A stretch of 27,715 nt of DNA from a virus: positions 1 to 27,715 of IMG/VR virus record IMGVR_UViG_3300030419_002963. The stretch is one strand, 5' to 3'. Below the pieces are notes generated by a model. That model did no database searches. It had not been told where the DNA came from and saw only the letters and a list, made by a program, of their open reading frames with translations. Position numbers and translations under genes: made by a program. Positions 16,119 to 22,318 of the stretch are shown here, piece after piece. How positions within the stretch are numbered: position 1 is the stretch's first letter; the number at the start of each line of letters is the position of its first letter.

Positions 16119-16139
16119 CCAAAACTTTGAAGTTTTTGG
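16119..16139 (-). repeat. Stem-loop between the exonuclease gene and the helicase promoter
   Basis: Minus strand CCAAAAACTT, then a 2-base loop, then AAGTTTTGG, a nearly perfect inverted repeat with one extra A. It ends one base before the -35 of the helicase promoter. It lacks a clean run of U after the stem (the next bases are CTTGACA), so it is a weak terminator at best. It could end exonuclease transcription or act as a protein-binding site. Confidence 0.45.
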
Positions 16140-16150
16140 TGTTGACAATC

Positions 16151-17113
16151 TTAGTTTTCATTTACAATTCGGTTTAAGTTCGCACGGAGATCTTCCCAAT
16201 TTAGTTCTCCAAAGCCGTCATCTCGCATCATCCCAATGATTTCGGTTCGATTAAAATCAAACTCAAAATGTTCTACAGACTCTTTCACGAACTGCTTTGA
16301 CTTGATTGACATTTGTGGCGCATACAACTGCATCATGGTATAGTTGTGCTGAATAACATCTCGACTCTCTGCCACATTTGTATAAAACTTCAGATTGCTT
16401 TCTTCTGCTTTATTCTCGCAATACTCGATTACGTCGTCAATTGTATAGGTAGTGTTTTCTGCCAGGAATCCCAAGCGTTTAGCTACCGTAGCAAATCCAG
16501 CACCCTTGATGCCTGGCAAGTTATCGGAGGCGTCACCAATAATAGAGCGCGCTAGCGCCATGTTTGTAGGGTGAATACCAAGCTGGTCTACAATGCGATT
16601 TGCATTCAAAACTTCGTCCTTGGTGGGCCGCCATAGGACAGTCTTATCGTCGCAGATCTGCATAAAATCTTTATCATTAGAGACAACAATCTTTTGCCAA
16701 TCTGCATACTGCGGCAAACTTGTCGCATAAGATATAACATCGTCAGCTTCAATCTCTGGCAACATAAACTGAATCACAGGCATGTTGTTAAGGTATTCTA
16801 CAATGCGAGTCTGCTGCCAGATCTTGTTCTGCAACTCTTCATCATCTGTCAAGTTGTGGAAGGCGCGGTTGAGCCGGATTGGCTTACGGCCGGCTTTGTA
16901 GTTCTTGTCCATGCTCTTGCGCTTCTTAGAGCCATTAGGTCCATCCCACACAATCATAACTTGGGTAGGGCGAGTTTGGCGCACGAGCTTCTGAAGGATT
17001 TTCATAAATCCTTTAATGCCTCCAATGGGTTGTCCATTAGATGACAATGAGGGGTCTACAATGTAGGCTCGCAAATATGCGTTGAGCGCATCAACAATTA
17101 GTAGTCGTTTCAT
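16151..17113 (-). CDS. 5'-3' exonuclease / flap endonuclease
   Basis: A 320-residue FEN/PIN-fold nuclease of the type found in the N-terminal domain of bacterial DNA polymerase I and in T5 and T4 RNase H. Metal-binding acids are visible: Asp8 (LIVDALN), Asp57 (IVWDGPN), Glu120 and Glu122 with Asp124 and Asp125 (EIEADD), Asp147 and Asp149 (SNDKDF), and Asp194 and Asp197 (GDASDNLPGIKGAG), which begin the helix-hairpin-helix DNA-binding part. It removes RNA primers and trims flaps. The start is the ATG at 17111-17113 with GGAGAAC before it, not the longer upstream frame, and it overlaps the previous gene by 23 bases. The two polymerases in this window lack this domain. Confidence 0.92.
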   Translation of the reverse strand: MKRLLIVDALNAYLRAYIVDPSLSSNGQPIGGIKGFMKILQKLVRQTRPTQVMIVWDGPNGSKKRKSMDKNYKAGRKPIRLNRAFHNLTDDEELQNKIWQQTRIVEYLNNMPVIQFMLPEIEADDVISYATSLPQYADWQKIVVSNDKDFMQICDDKTVLWRPTKDEVLNANRIVDQLGIHPTNMALARSIIGDASDNLPGIKGAGFATVAKRLGFLAENTTYTIDDVIEYCENKAEESNLKFYTNVAESRDVIQHNYTMMQLYAPQMSIKSKQFVKESVEHFEFDFNRTEIIGMMRDDGFGELNWEDLRANLNRIVNEN

Positions 17114-17573
17114 TTGTTCTCCACCAATAGGGTGTTTGTGTTTTCCAAGTAGCAAAACTGGATTTGTCGCCGTGGTAGTAGGCGCGGTAAGCTGTGACTG
17201 CATCGTCATTTTTATATTCCTGTGGCATAGCCTGGGCAAAGGGTGTAAGGTCGGTTTTCTCAAATCTCATATTTAATCGAGCACAGTGGTCAATAACATC
17301 TAATGACTTGTGCGTTTTTCCATAGCGCTTGGTGTATTCTTCGCACAGCGCATAACCATGCAAAAGAAGCCACGTCCAGTTATCATAAGCCTCTCCAGCC
17401 CAGATAGTACACGGGTGCCGTTTGTGAGTAGCACGATACGGAACCTCATGACCGTGTTCGGAGGCCACAGTACACAGCATTTGCGCTGTCTCTAAAATCA
17501 TTTTCACAACGTGCTTGTCACACATCATCTGTGCGGCGATTTCTGGATCTTCGTCCAAAATAAATATATTCAT
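17091..17573 (-). CDS. Conserved phage protein, possible DNA-repair relative, unknown function
   Basis: A 160-residue protein. Its start is MNIFILDEDPEIAAQMMCDKH followed by VVKMILETAQMLC, and it later has the HPCTIWAGE and RYGKTHKS stretches and DLTPFAQAMPQEYK. From memory, this pattern is a widely conserved family in large phages, sometimes annotated as a pyrimidine-dimer glycosylase-like protein. I cannot confirm that relation by eye, so no function is assigned. Several conserved His, Cys and Trp residues suggest an enzyme. The ATG overlaps the upstream stop (ATGA), and its end overlaps the exonuclease start by 23 bases. Confidence 0.75.
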   Translation of the reverse strand: MNIFILDEDPEIAAQMMCDKHVVKMILETAQMLCTVASEHGHEVPYRATHKRHPCTIWAGEAYDNWTWLLLHGYALCEEYTKRYGKTHKSLDVIDHCARLNMRFEKTDLTPFAQAMPQEYKNDDAVTAYRAYYHGDKSSFATWKTQTPYWWRTNETTTNC

Positions 17574-18016
17574 AGTTTATAGCTCCCTGCAATTTTATCG
17601 TTGATAGTAAATATAACACGTTTTACCCCCACATGTCGAAGGGCTGACTCGCACATTGGACAAGGTTTTGACATTTTGAATTCTCCGCGTTTTCCAATGC
17701 GAGCAACATAAACATCAGCGCCTTCAGTCTTTCGGCGATCTACTCCTAAGATACACCCAAGCTCCGCATGAACTGTAGAATGTCCTGGCTGAATATCACA
17801 CTTGCGAAAGCGTCTGCCAAATGAACAAAAGTTATTCTTGTTTTCTGAAACATGCACCACTCGGGATCCTCTCGCGAGGACTGCTCCATGACGTGGGCCA
17901 TCGAACGTAGAGTGGTGAGCTACCCTGCGTGCTAGCTCCATATGTCTTTTGATGCGCCCCGTATATTTGTGATACTTTTCTGCACCACTAGAATGTTGAT
18001 ACTCCATGCCAAGCAT
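17570..18016 (-). CDS. Zinc-dependent cytidine/deoxycytidylate deaminase family protein
   Basis: A 148-residue deaminase. The zinc signature is complete: His83-Ala84-Glu85 (STVHAELG) and Pro-Cys119-Pro-Met-Cys122 (SKPCPMCESAL). A preceding segment, RHGAVLARGSRVVHVSENKN, is the usual strand pair of the cytidine deaminase superfamily. The likely reaction is dCMP to dUMP, feeding ThyX, by analogy with phage dCMP deaminases; a free-nucleoside or other target is possible. An ATG at 18014-18016 has GGGAGG nine bases upstream, whereas a TTG six bases farther out would have a spacing of only three. The ribosome site is buried in a palindrome (see 18024-18061). Confidence 0.85.
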   Translation of the reverse strand: MLGMEYQHSSGAEKYHKYTGRIKRHMELARRVAHHSTFDGPRHGAVLARGSRVVHVSENKNNFCSFGRRFRKCDIQPGHSTVHAELGCILGVDRRKTEGADVYVARIGKRGEFKMSKPCPMCESALRHVGVKRVIFTINDKIAGSYKL

Positions 18017-18023
18017 AAACAAG

Positions 18024-18061
18024 TGCCTCCCAGATTTATAGTATACTAAATGTGGGAGGCA
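18024..18061 (-). promoter_or_regulatory. Palindrome with embedded promoter that can hide a ribosome-binding site
   Basis: Minus strand TGCCTCCCA (18053-18061) pairs exactly with TGGGAGGCA (18024-18032). After one mismatch a further five pairs form (AUUUA with UAAAU), leaving an 8-base loop, so 14 of 15 positions pair. The right arm contains GGGAGG, the ribosome-binding site of the deaminase gene. The -10 box of a strong promoter lies in the loop, so RNA that starts there lacks the left arm and exposes the site. Read-through RNA from the genes upstream would form the hairpin. Confidence 0.75.
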
Positions 18062-18068
18062 TTGTCAA
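18040..18068 (-). promoter_or_regulatory. sigma70-type promoter of the deaminase-exonuclease unit
   Basis: Minus strand: TTGACA (18063-18068), 17 bases, TATACT (18040-18045). The A-tract form AAAAAAAGTACTTGACA lies at the end of the lipoprotein gene. The expected start point is about seven bases past the -10, inside the palindrome and before the right arm. Confidence 0.85.
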
Positions 18069-18077
18069 GTACTTTTT

Positions 18078-18362
18078 TTAACGTCTGCGGTGTCTTCGCG
18101 GGGGTGGATGATTTGGCCGACGATGGTGGGTATGATATCGCACATATCGATGTGGGTTACGGTTCAGCAAGTGAGGCTTCACATGGCGAACTGCCCAATG
18201 GCCGCGGACCCAGTGTCCATTACGCCAATGTCCGTTTACCCATACCCATGCTTTTACTTTAACTGGAGCATGTGCCTGCGGTGTTGGAGGTGGTGGGGGA
18301 TGTGCATGAACCGCACACCCACTCATTAGAACGCAAAAGATTGCGGTTGTCAGTAGTTTCAT
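18078..18362 (-). CDS. His/Trp/Pro-rich lipoprotein with GHW repeats
   Basis: A 94-residue protein. The true start is the ATG at 18360-18362, preceded by AAGGAAAA and lying eleven bases after the end of RecA; upstream frame extensions would run into RecA. Residues 1-16 are a lipoprotein signal peptide with lipobox MSGC (Cys16). The mature part is PPPPPTPQAHAP, then a repeated N/R-G-H-W pattern (WVNGHWRNGHWVRGHW), then an Arg/His-rich end. Bacterial WxxGHW-repeat proteins are known as surface or periplasmic proteins. It may sit in the host outer membrane and block further infection, or be an outer-membrane spanin-like subunit as in Pro-rich Rz1. Both are guesses. Confidence 0.65.
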   Translation of the reverse strand: MKLLTTAIFCVLMSGCAVHAHPPPPPTPQAHAPVKVKAWVWVNGHWRNGHWVRGHWAVRHVKPHLLNRNPHRYVRYHTHHRRPNHPPPRRHRRR

Positions 18363-18372
18363 TTTATTTTCC

Positions 18373-19521
18373 TTAGTCTTTGATTGGAACAGTGAGGTCT
18401 TCAGGGTCGGCATAAAATGCATCTGCCGTTCCTTCTCTTCGATCAAACTTCTGTACGATCTCCTCATCCATTAGACGTATGACATGTTGCTTAAATTCAT
18501 CATCAGACGTAATTAATTCATTCCACTTTGAAGGTTGAAACTTTTTGGTATATCCATCTTGGGTAGAAAGAGTATACCAGGCTCCTGCGCTAGTTAGTGC
18601 GGCAGATCCCTTAATAGCATCAAACCATGATTCTTCGTCTCGGATTCCAATCTGATCGGTTCCCCACATAATGCGGAAGGCGCATGAGCGCCCTTGGGTT
18701 CCAAAACGAGACTTCTCAAGCCTCACTTTGACTTCAGAGCCAATACGAAATCCTTTCTCATCCTCAATAAAAGCCGCTTTAGCTTTCCGGCCCGTAAGCC
18801 AAATGCGCAAAGAATACGCATAATGCATAGCTTTACCACCAGGCGTGATGTACGGTGTAGTCATGGCCACAATGCGCGCATTCGGACCTTGGGGAATATT
18901 GGTCTTCAACTGATTAAGAACCAAGAAGGTCGCTCTTTTATCGGCAATAGGGATCACCAACTTGGACATACCTTTGGCCAGAATACGAGCCTTCATAGCC
19001 ATCGATGACTGTGGGTTGAAGTCGCCTTCAACATCAGATACAGATGGCGTGAACGCTAGCGAATCCCAGATGAAAAGCATCTGCTCATCGGTTGCGCCAA
19101 GGATTTCTTCGATAGTCTCTAAAACAAACTCTACCGAGGAAGCCTGAACATACATAAGTCGCTCAAGATCGCAGCCGGCGCGCTCCAAGAAAGATGGATC
19201 AATGGCTGACTCTGAATCAAAGTAAACCACCATCATGCCCATCTTTTGAGCGTTTGCTGCCACCTGTACTGCCATGTACGATTTACCAGTAGCTTCTAGG
19301 CCAGCGATTTCAGTAACCTTTCCAACAGGAATACCTGACACCTGGCCTTTGCTAATAATACTGTCAAGCCAGCGAGAGCCCGTAGGGATCCATTCTTTAA
19401 CTTCCGTGGGATTATCGCCGGTCAAATCATGAGCGACTGTAACCCCTGCTTTTTTATTAACAAGACTCATCAAATCTTGCATAGAAACCTTTCCAGGTTT
19501 AGTTTTGGCTTTTCTTGCCAT
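18373..19521 (-). CDS. recA: RecA/UvsX recombinase
   Basis: A 382-residue strand-exchange ATPase. Walker A is at residues about 74-82 (GLEATGKSY). The catalytic Glu lies near DSESAIDP, Walker B is MLFIWDSLAF, and loop 1 and loop 2 regions are present around DVEGDFNPQSSMAMKAR and QLKTNIPQG. It promotes homologous recombination and recombination-dependent replication. The N-terminus is basic (MARKAKTKPGKV) and the C-terminus acidic, as in the family. It resembles RecA in length but keeps the phage-type spacing. The ATG at 19519-19521 has AGGAGG six bases upstream. It lies just downstream of one copy of the 38-base stem-loop. Confidence 0.93.
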   Translation of the reverse strand: MARKAKTKPGKVSMQDLMSLVNKKAGVTVAHDLTGDNPTEVKEWIPTGSRWLDSIISKGQVSGIPVGKVTEIAGLEATGKSYMAVQVAANAQKMGMMVVYFDSESAIDPSFLERAGCDLERLMYVQASSVEFVLETIEEILGATDEQMLFIWDSLAFTPSVSDVEGDFNPQSSMAMKARILAKGMSKLVIPIADKRATFLVLNQLKTNIPQGPNARIVAMTTPYITPGGKAMHYAYSLRIWLTGRKAKAAFIEDEKGFRIGSEVKVRLEKSRFGTQGRSCAFRIMWGTDQIGIRDEESWFDAIKGSAALTSAGAWYTLSTQDGYTKKFQPSKWNELITSDDEFKQHVIRLMDEEIVQKFDRREGTADAFYADPEDLTVPIKD

Positions 19522-19536
19522 TGTGCCTCCTATGTA

Positions 19537-19574
19537 AAAATGTGGCAGACTATTTTAACCCGGTCTGCCATCGG
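19537..19574 (-). repeat. 38-base stem-loop, copy 1 of 2
   Basis: Identical over 38 bases to the copy at 20578-20615, including its loop. Arms TGGCAGAC and GTCTGCCA pair perfectly over eight bases with a 12-base loop, and CATTTTTAC follows on the minus strand. It starts 14 bases after the stop of the ParB-fold gene and ends just before the RecA ribosome site. It could be a terminator, an RNA-processing site or a protein-binding site. Confidence 0.9.
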
Positions 19575-19583
19575 CTTTGTGTA

Positions 19584-20501
19584 TCAATCAATGAGATTAT
19601 TAATCAACTGAAGCTTCAGTTGCTTCTGCTTGTATTTTGCAGTTACTCCATTGATAAGTTGAGCACGACGATAATCAGAGATTAAACCACGAGCAATGCT
19701 TTCGGCATGCCTGTGGTGGACTCTCCCGCCACGGGACTTGTAGTCTGAAGCAACACTGTGTTGCGAATACATGCTTAAAAGATTCGCAAACCAGTTCTCA
19801 AAGTCTTTTGAGATTTTAGACTTTTGTTGGTCGCCCAAAATTGGATAAAGACTATACAACAGTGCAACTGCTTCCATCAATTCTCCTTGAAGTTTCGTGT
19901 CGTTAGGCCACGTCTTTTTCAGAATATCAATGGACATTTTTGCTTCATTGTTGCCGCGTTTTAATGCGCGTCGAAACGCACCAACGCTTACATGGGGGCC
20001 ATTGACAAAACCCACAATACCACCTTTATCTGATGAACCGTAAACACTGACACCGCAGCGAATTAGCTCCAGATTTAACTGGGTAGCCGCCTCAATCTTG
20101 GCCTTAACTTGATGAACAAACACCTCTTCTTTAGTGGCATTTTTGCGCTTCTCCCAGTTGACTTCATAGAAAAGTCTATGATAATCTTTCATGTTTTCAA
20201 CTTCAATCAGATATGCTGGAATAGTTTCCGCATCTGGAAAAGTTAAGCGGTACATGTGGCGTCGATGATCACCGTCTAAAAGCAGTTTTTCTTTGTTTGG
20301 AAAGACCGCGACAATAATCGGACTATACAGAGTCCACTTCCAGCCATCTTTGAGATTTTTTTTAACTCGGCGGCTGTCAGTGTCACGATTGATATCGCCC
20401 TGAATGTTCACTGAAACATCGGCATGTGTTCCTGGTCGACCATGCACGACGATATCATCTGTTTGTGGTAATTTGGCATTACCTGTTATTGTAGTTGACA
20501 T
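19584..20501 (-). CDS. ParB-fold (ParB/Srx-like) protein of unknown role
   Basis: A 305-residue protein. Residues 58-105 (YSPIIVAVF...LLLDGDHRRHMYRL...IPAYLIEVEN) match the N-terminal ParB/sulfiredoxin fold, whose signature is the DGDHRRH motif at 76-82. This motif binds nucleotides in ParB-type CTPases and in related phage nuclease and decoy proteins. A helical part follows with an HTH-like stretch around VSVGAFRRALKRGNNEAK. The C-terminus is basic (KYKQKQLKLQ). It could act in DNA partition, transcription control or nucleotide sensing. It lies between the SSB and RecA genes and is flanked by two identical palindromes. The ATG at 20499-20501 follows GGAG. Confidence 0.65.
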   Translation of the reverse strand: MSTTITGNAKLPQTDDIVVHGRPGTHADVSVNIQGDINRDTDSRRVKKNLKDGWKWTLYSPIIVAVFPNKEKLLLDGDHRRHMYRLTFPDAETIPAYLIEVENMKDYHRLFYEVNWEKRKNATKEEVFVHQVKAKIEAATQLNLELIRCGVSVYGSSDKGGIVGFVNGPHVSVGAFRRALKRGNNEAKMSIDILKKTWPNDTKLQGELMEAVALLYSLYPILGDQQKSKISKDFENWFANLLSMYSQHSVASDYKSRGGRVHHRHAESIARGLISDYRRAQLINGVTAKYKQKQLKLQLINNLID

Positions 20502-20577
20502 AATTTCTCCTTTTTATTATATCAGATGTAGTTTTGCAGCCATCGGACTTATGCGAGGTACTACTAACCTAAAATTT

Positions 20578-20615
20578 AAAATGTGGCAGACTATTTTAAC
20601 CCGGTCTGCCATCGG
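20578..20615 (-). repeat. 38-base stem-loop, copy 2 of 2
   Basis: Exact copy of the element at 19537-19574. Arms at 20584-20591 and 20604-20611. It begins 26 bases after the stop of the SSB gene and lies 77 bases upstream of the ParB-fold gene start. On the minus strand it is followed by CATTTTAAATTTTAGG, a moderately U-rich tail. Confidence 0.9.
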
Positions 20616-20636
20616 TGGTCCACGAGCCTAGTTACT

Positions 20637-21404
20637 CTAGGACATCAGTTCCTCGAACGCCTTATCTACATCGTTCGTCGTCTGGGCGGAGTACTTTGTA
20701 GTCTCTTTCGAGCGACTCTCGGCAGAACCATCACCGGAGAGTTGTTCGTCCAGAATAGCACCGACTTGATCGCTGGTCAAGCGTTCGAACAAAGTGTCGA
20801 ACTCAGGTACGCGGTCTAGGAGGGCAGGGATAGATTCCGCGTCGGCGAGCAGGGGGGATGTGTTGCGGCGCATCTTTAGGCTCGTTTGGGGGTATGCACC
20901 AGGCTTATTGGGCTTGGTGTAAGTTAGAGTGATATCGGTGCCCTCATGAGCATCGGTAATATCACCGTATTCTGGGTCAAGGATGTAGCCCAAAAGAAGT
21001 TCATACGCCTTCTTTCCATATCCATAGACCTTGACACCTTCGTCTTCACGGCCGCGAATAACCACAGGTGAGAAATAACGTTGGCGTACAAAAAGTGACT
21101 TAGCAAGCGTTTTGCTTTCCTCGTCGTTGTTGGTGGTGCCTTCGCGCCATAACGCAGAAGCAAACTCGCAGATTGGACATGCTTCGCCGAAGTTTCGCTT
21201 CGGACAAAGAACGCCACCGCGATGCTCGCCCACATTATAGTGGAAGTGCATCTCCTTAAGGGGGTCCCCGTCATTAGTTGGGATAATACGAATGTCCGTA
21301 TCACCCTCGTCCGGCTTAAACCAGACAGAAGGAGTGTTATCTCCGTTTCCTTCTCCTCGAAGGGATGCAAGTTTTCGTCGCATCAGTTCCATATCAATTG
21401 CCAT
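20637..21404 (-). CDS. Single-stranded DNA-binding protein, T4 gp32-like
   Basis: A 255-residue SSB. The zinc-binding core has Cys67 in LCPKR and Cys76-Pro-Ile-Cys79 (EACPICEF), with a His in the preceding stretch (HFHYNVGEHRGG): the His-Cys3 layout of phage T4 gp32. The N-terminal helix (ELMRRKLASLRGEG) resembles the cooperativity domain. The C-terminus ends in acidic and hydrophobic residues (DVDKAFEELMS), as in SSBs that recruit partner proteins. It coats single-stranded DNA during replication and RecA-driven recombination. The ATG at 21402-21404 has AAGGAGA ahead of it and follows two candidate promoters. Confidence 0.88.
   Translation of the reverse strand: MAIDMELMRRKLASLRGEGNGDNTPSVWFKPDEGDTDIRIIPTNDGDPLKEMHFHYNVGEHRGGVLCPKRNFGEACPICEFASALWREGTTNNDEESKTLAKSLFVRQRYFSPVVIRGREDEGVKVYGYGKKAYELLLGYILDPEYGDITDAHEGTDITLTYTKPNKPGAYPQTSLKMRRNTSPLLADAESIPALLDRVPEFDTLFERLTSDQVGAILDEQLSGDGSAESRSKETTKYSAQTTNDVDKAFEELMS
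20752..20780 (-). promoter_or_regulatory. Possible intragenic promoter in the SSB gene
   Basis: Minus strand: TTGACC (20775-20780), 17 bases, TATTCT (20752-20757) with TGC before the -10. It is the weakest of the set, about 250 bases before the ParB-fold start. Listed because its spacing and position repeat the pattern of the stronger intragenic promoters. Confidence 0.35.
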
Positions 21405-21429
21405 GTTTTTTTGTCTCCTTGTTGACTAT

Positions 21430-21438
21430 AGTATACCA
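21430..21438 (-). promoter_or_regulatory. Extended -10 promoter, second in tandem, before SSB
   Basis: Minus strand TGGTATACT: TATACT (21430-21435) preceded by TG one base away, the extended -10 pattern. No good -35 lies 17 bases upstream. A start point here would give a leader of about 20 bases containing the ribosome-binding site of the SSB gene. Confidence 0.45.
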
Positions 21439-21456
21439 AGCGTTCCTTGATATCTT

Positions 21457-21485
21457 ATTGTGGCACACTCGACGTAGCTTGTCAA
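21457..21485 (-). promoter_or_regulatory. sigma70-type promoter before SSB
   Basis: Minus strand: TTGACA (21480-21485), 17 bases, CACAAT (21457-21462; four of six matches). The -35 lies in a short palindrome, GCTTGACAAGC, and ACAAAAATACGCTTGACA carries an A-tract upstream. It sits at the end of the FtsZ-like gene. Confidence 0.7.
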
Positions 21486-22318
21486 GCGTATTTTTGTACT
21501 ACGTTAGTAAGGGCAACGCAGAACCCAAAATCATCAAATTCAGTTTCATAGATCGCGTACGAGATCTTGCGAAACGCATTTCTTGGTTTTTGCTTGAGTA
21601 AATCAACCAACTTTTTATGAAGCGCCCCATCGTTCTCCAGCTTATCCTTGTTTATACACATATAATAGCATATGTCTCGGTCCATGTCAAGAGGAAAAAG
21701 CCATTTTTCTTCAAGATTCTTCATATTGAGTAAACCGATGGTTCTAATTCGACAAATGTCAAGCGGCCGGGCGACCATCCCGATCTCTGGCTCATTATGT
21801 TCGAAGAAATTTAAGTAATGAACAGTTGAGAAAATAGTGCGATTGAGCGTGGCGTAGTATTTCTTGATGGGAACGTTTCCAAGATGGTTTTCAAGTAATT
21901 CGTTACTAATCAACGTTGCCGACTTTAAGAGGCCGGAACGAGCATACTCCTGTATGACGCTGAATACCACTTTATCTACCAATTTAGGGACGCCTGTGAG
22001 AAGTTCACCGTCTGGTTTGATATAAAACAACTCCACATCTGCATGCTTAAGCTGTTCGAGTATACCAAGTGTATAGTTAGAACTCATCGAAGAGCCTACA
22101 ACAAAGAACTGTACTCGGCCCTTAATATCACTAAAGAACTTTTTGAGATTCGGTATGTTTTGCTCATATTCTTCTGCTTCTTCATAATGCTTTAATCTAA
22201 ATTTATACTTAGAGGAGCGTTCTACAGAACTATTAAGCTGATAGACTTTATAATTGTCGACTGCTTTGAAGTTCTCTACTATTTTAGAAGCGGCATTGCC
22301 CAAGCCAACTACGATCAT
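21482..22318 (-). CDS. Putative tubulin/FtsZ-like GTPase-fold protein
   Basis: A 278-residue protein. The start MIVVGLGNAASKIVENF resembles the first strand and Gly-rich loop of FtsZ/tubulin (GxGGxGxNxV). A second loop, FFVVGSSMSSNYTLGILEQL (about 71-90), sits where tubulins carry GGGTGTG and is followed by a helix, but its glycines are mostly lost, so GTP binding is doubtful. Later segments (LFYIKPDGELL, VFSVIQEYARSGL, TVHYLNFFEHNEP) would form the rest of the Rossmann half. From memory, relatives with this N-terminus occur in marine phages, unnamed. It is shorter than FtsZ (about 380). A partition or virion role is possible. The ATG overlaps the polymerase-like stop. Confidence 0.45.
   Translation of the reverse strand: MIVVGLGNAASKIVENFKAVDNYKVYQLNSSVERSSKYKFRLKHYEEAEEYEQNIPNLKKFFSDIKGRVQFFVVGSSMSSNYTLGILEQLKHADVELFYIKPDGELLTGVPKLVDKVVFSVIQEYARSGLLKSATLISNELLENHLGNVPIKKYYATLNRTIFSTVHYLNFFEHNEPEIGMVARPLDICRIRTIGLLNMKNLEEKWLFPLDMDRDICYYMCINKDKLENDGALHKKLVDLLKQKPRNAFRKISYAIYETEFDDFGFCVALTNVVQKYA
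21662..21690 (-). promoter_or_regulatory. Intragenic promoter in the FtsZ-like gene
   Basis: Minus strand: TTGACA (21685-21690), 17 bases, TATTAT (21662-21667) with TGC before the -10, five of six -10 matches. It lies about 260 bases before the SSB start codon. Confidence 0.6.

Noticed and set aside
17114-17263. Longer N-terminus for the exonuclease frame
   Set aside because: The extra 50 residues overlap the upstream gene and show no family match; MKRLLIVDALNAYL with GGAGAAC before it is the normal start.
19761-19789. 8-base inverted repeat TTGCGAAT / ATTCGCAA inside the ParB-fold gene
   Set aside because: Arms of eight bases with a 13-base gap are expected several times by chance in 27 kb, and it lies fully in coding sequence. 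Kept only as a minor note for anyone testing ParB-type binding.
20516-20521. TATAAT with TG spacing just before the ParB-fold gene
   Set aside because: A start seven bases downstream would fall inside the ribosome-binding site and give RNA without it; no -35 is present. Most likely AT-rich leader.
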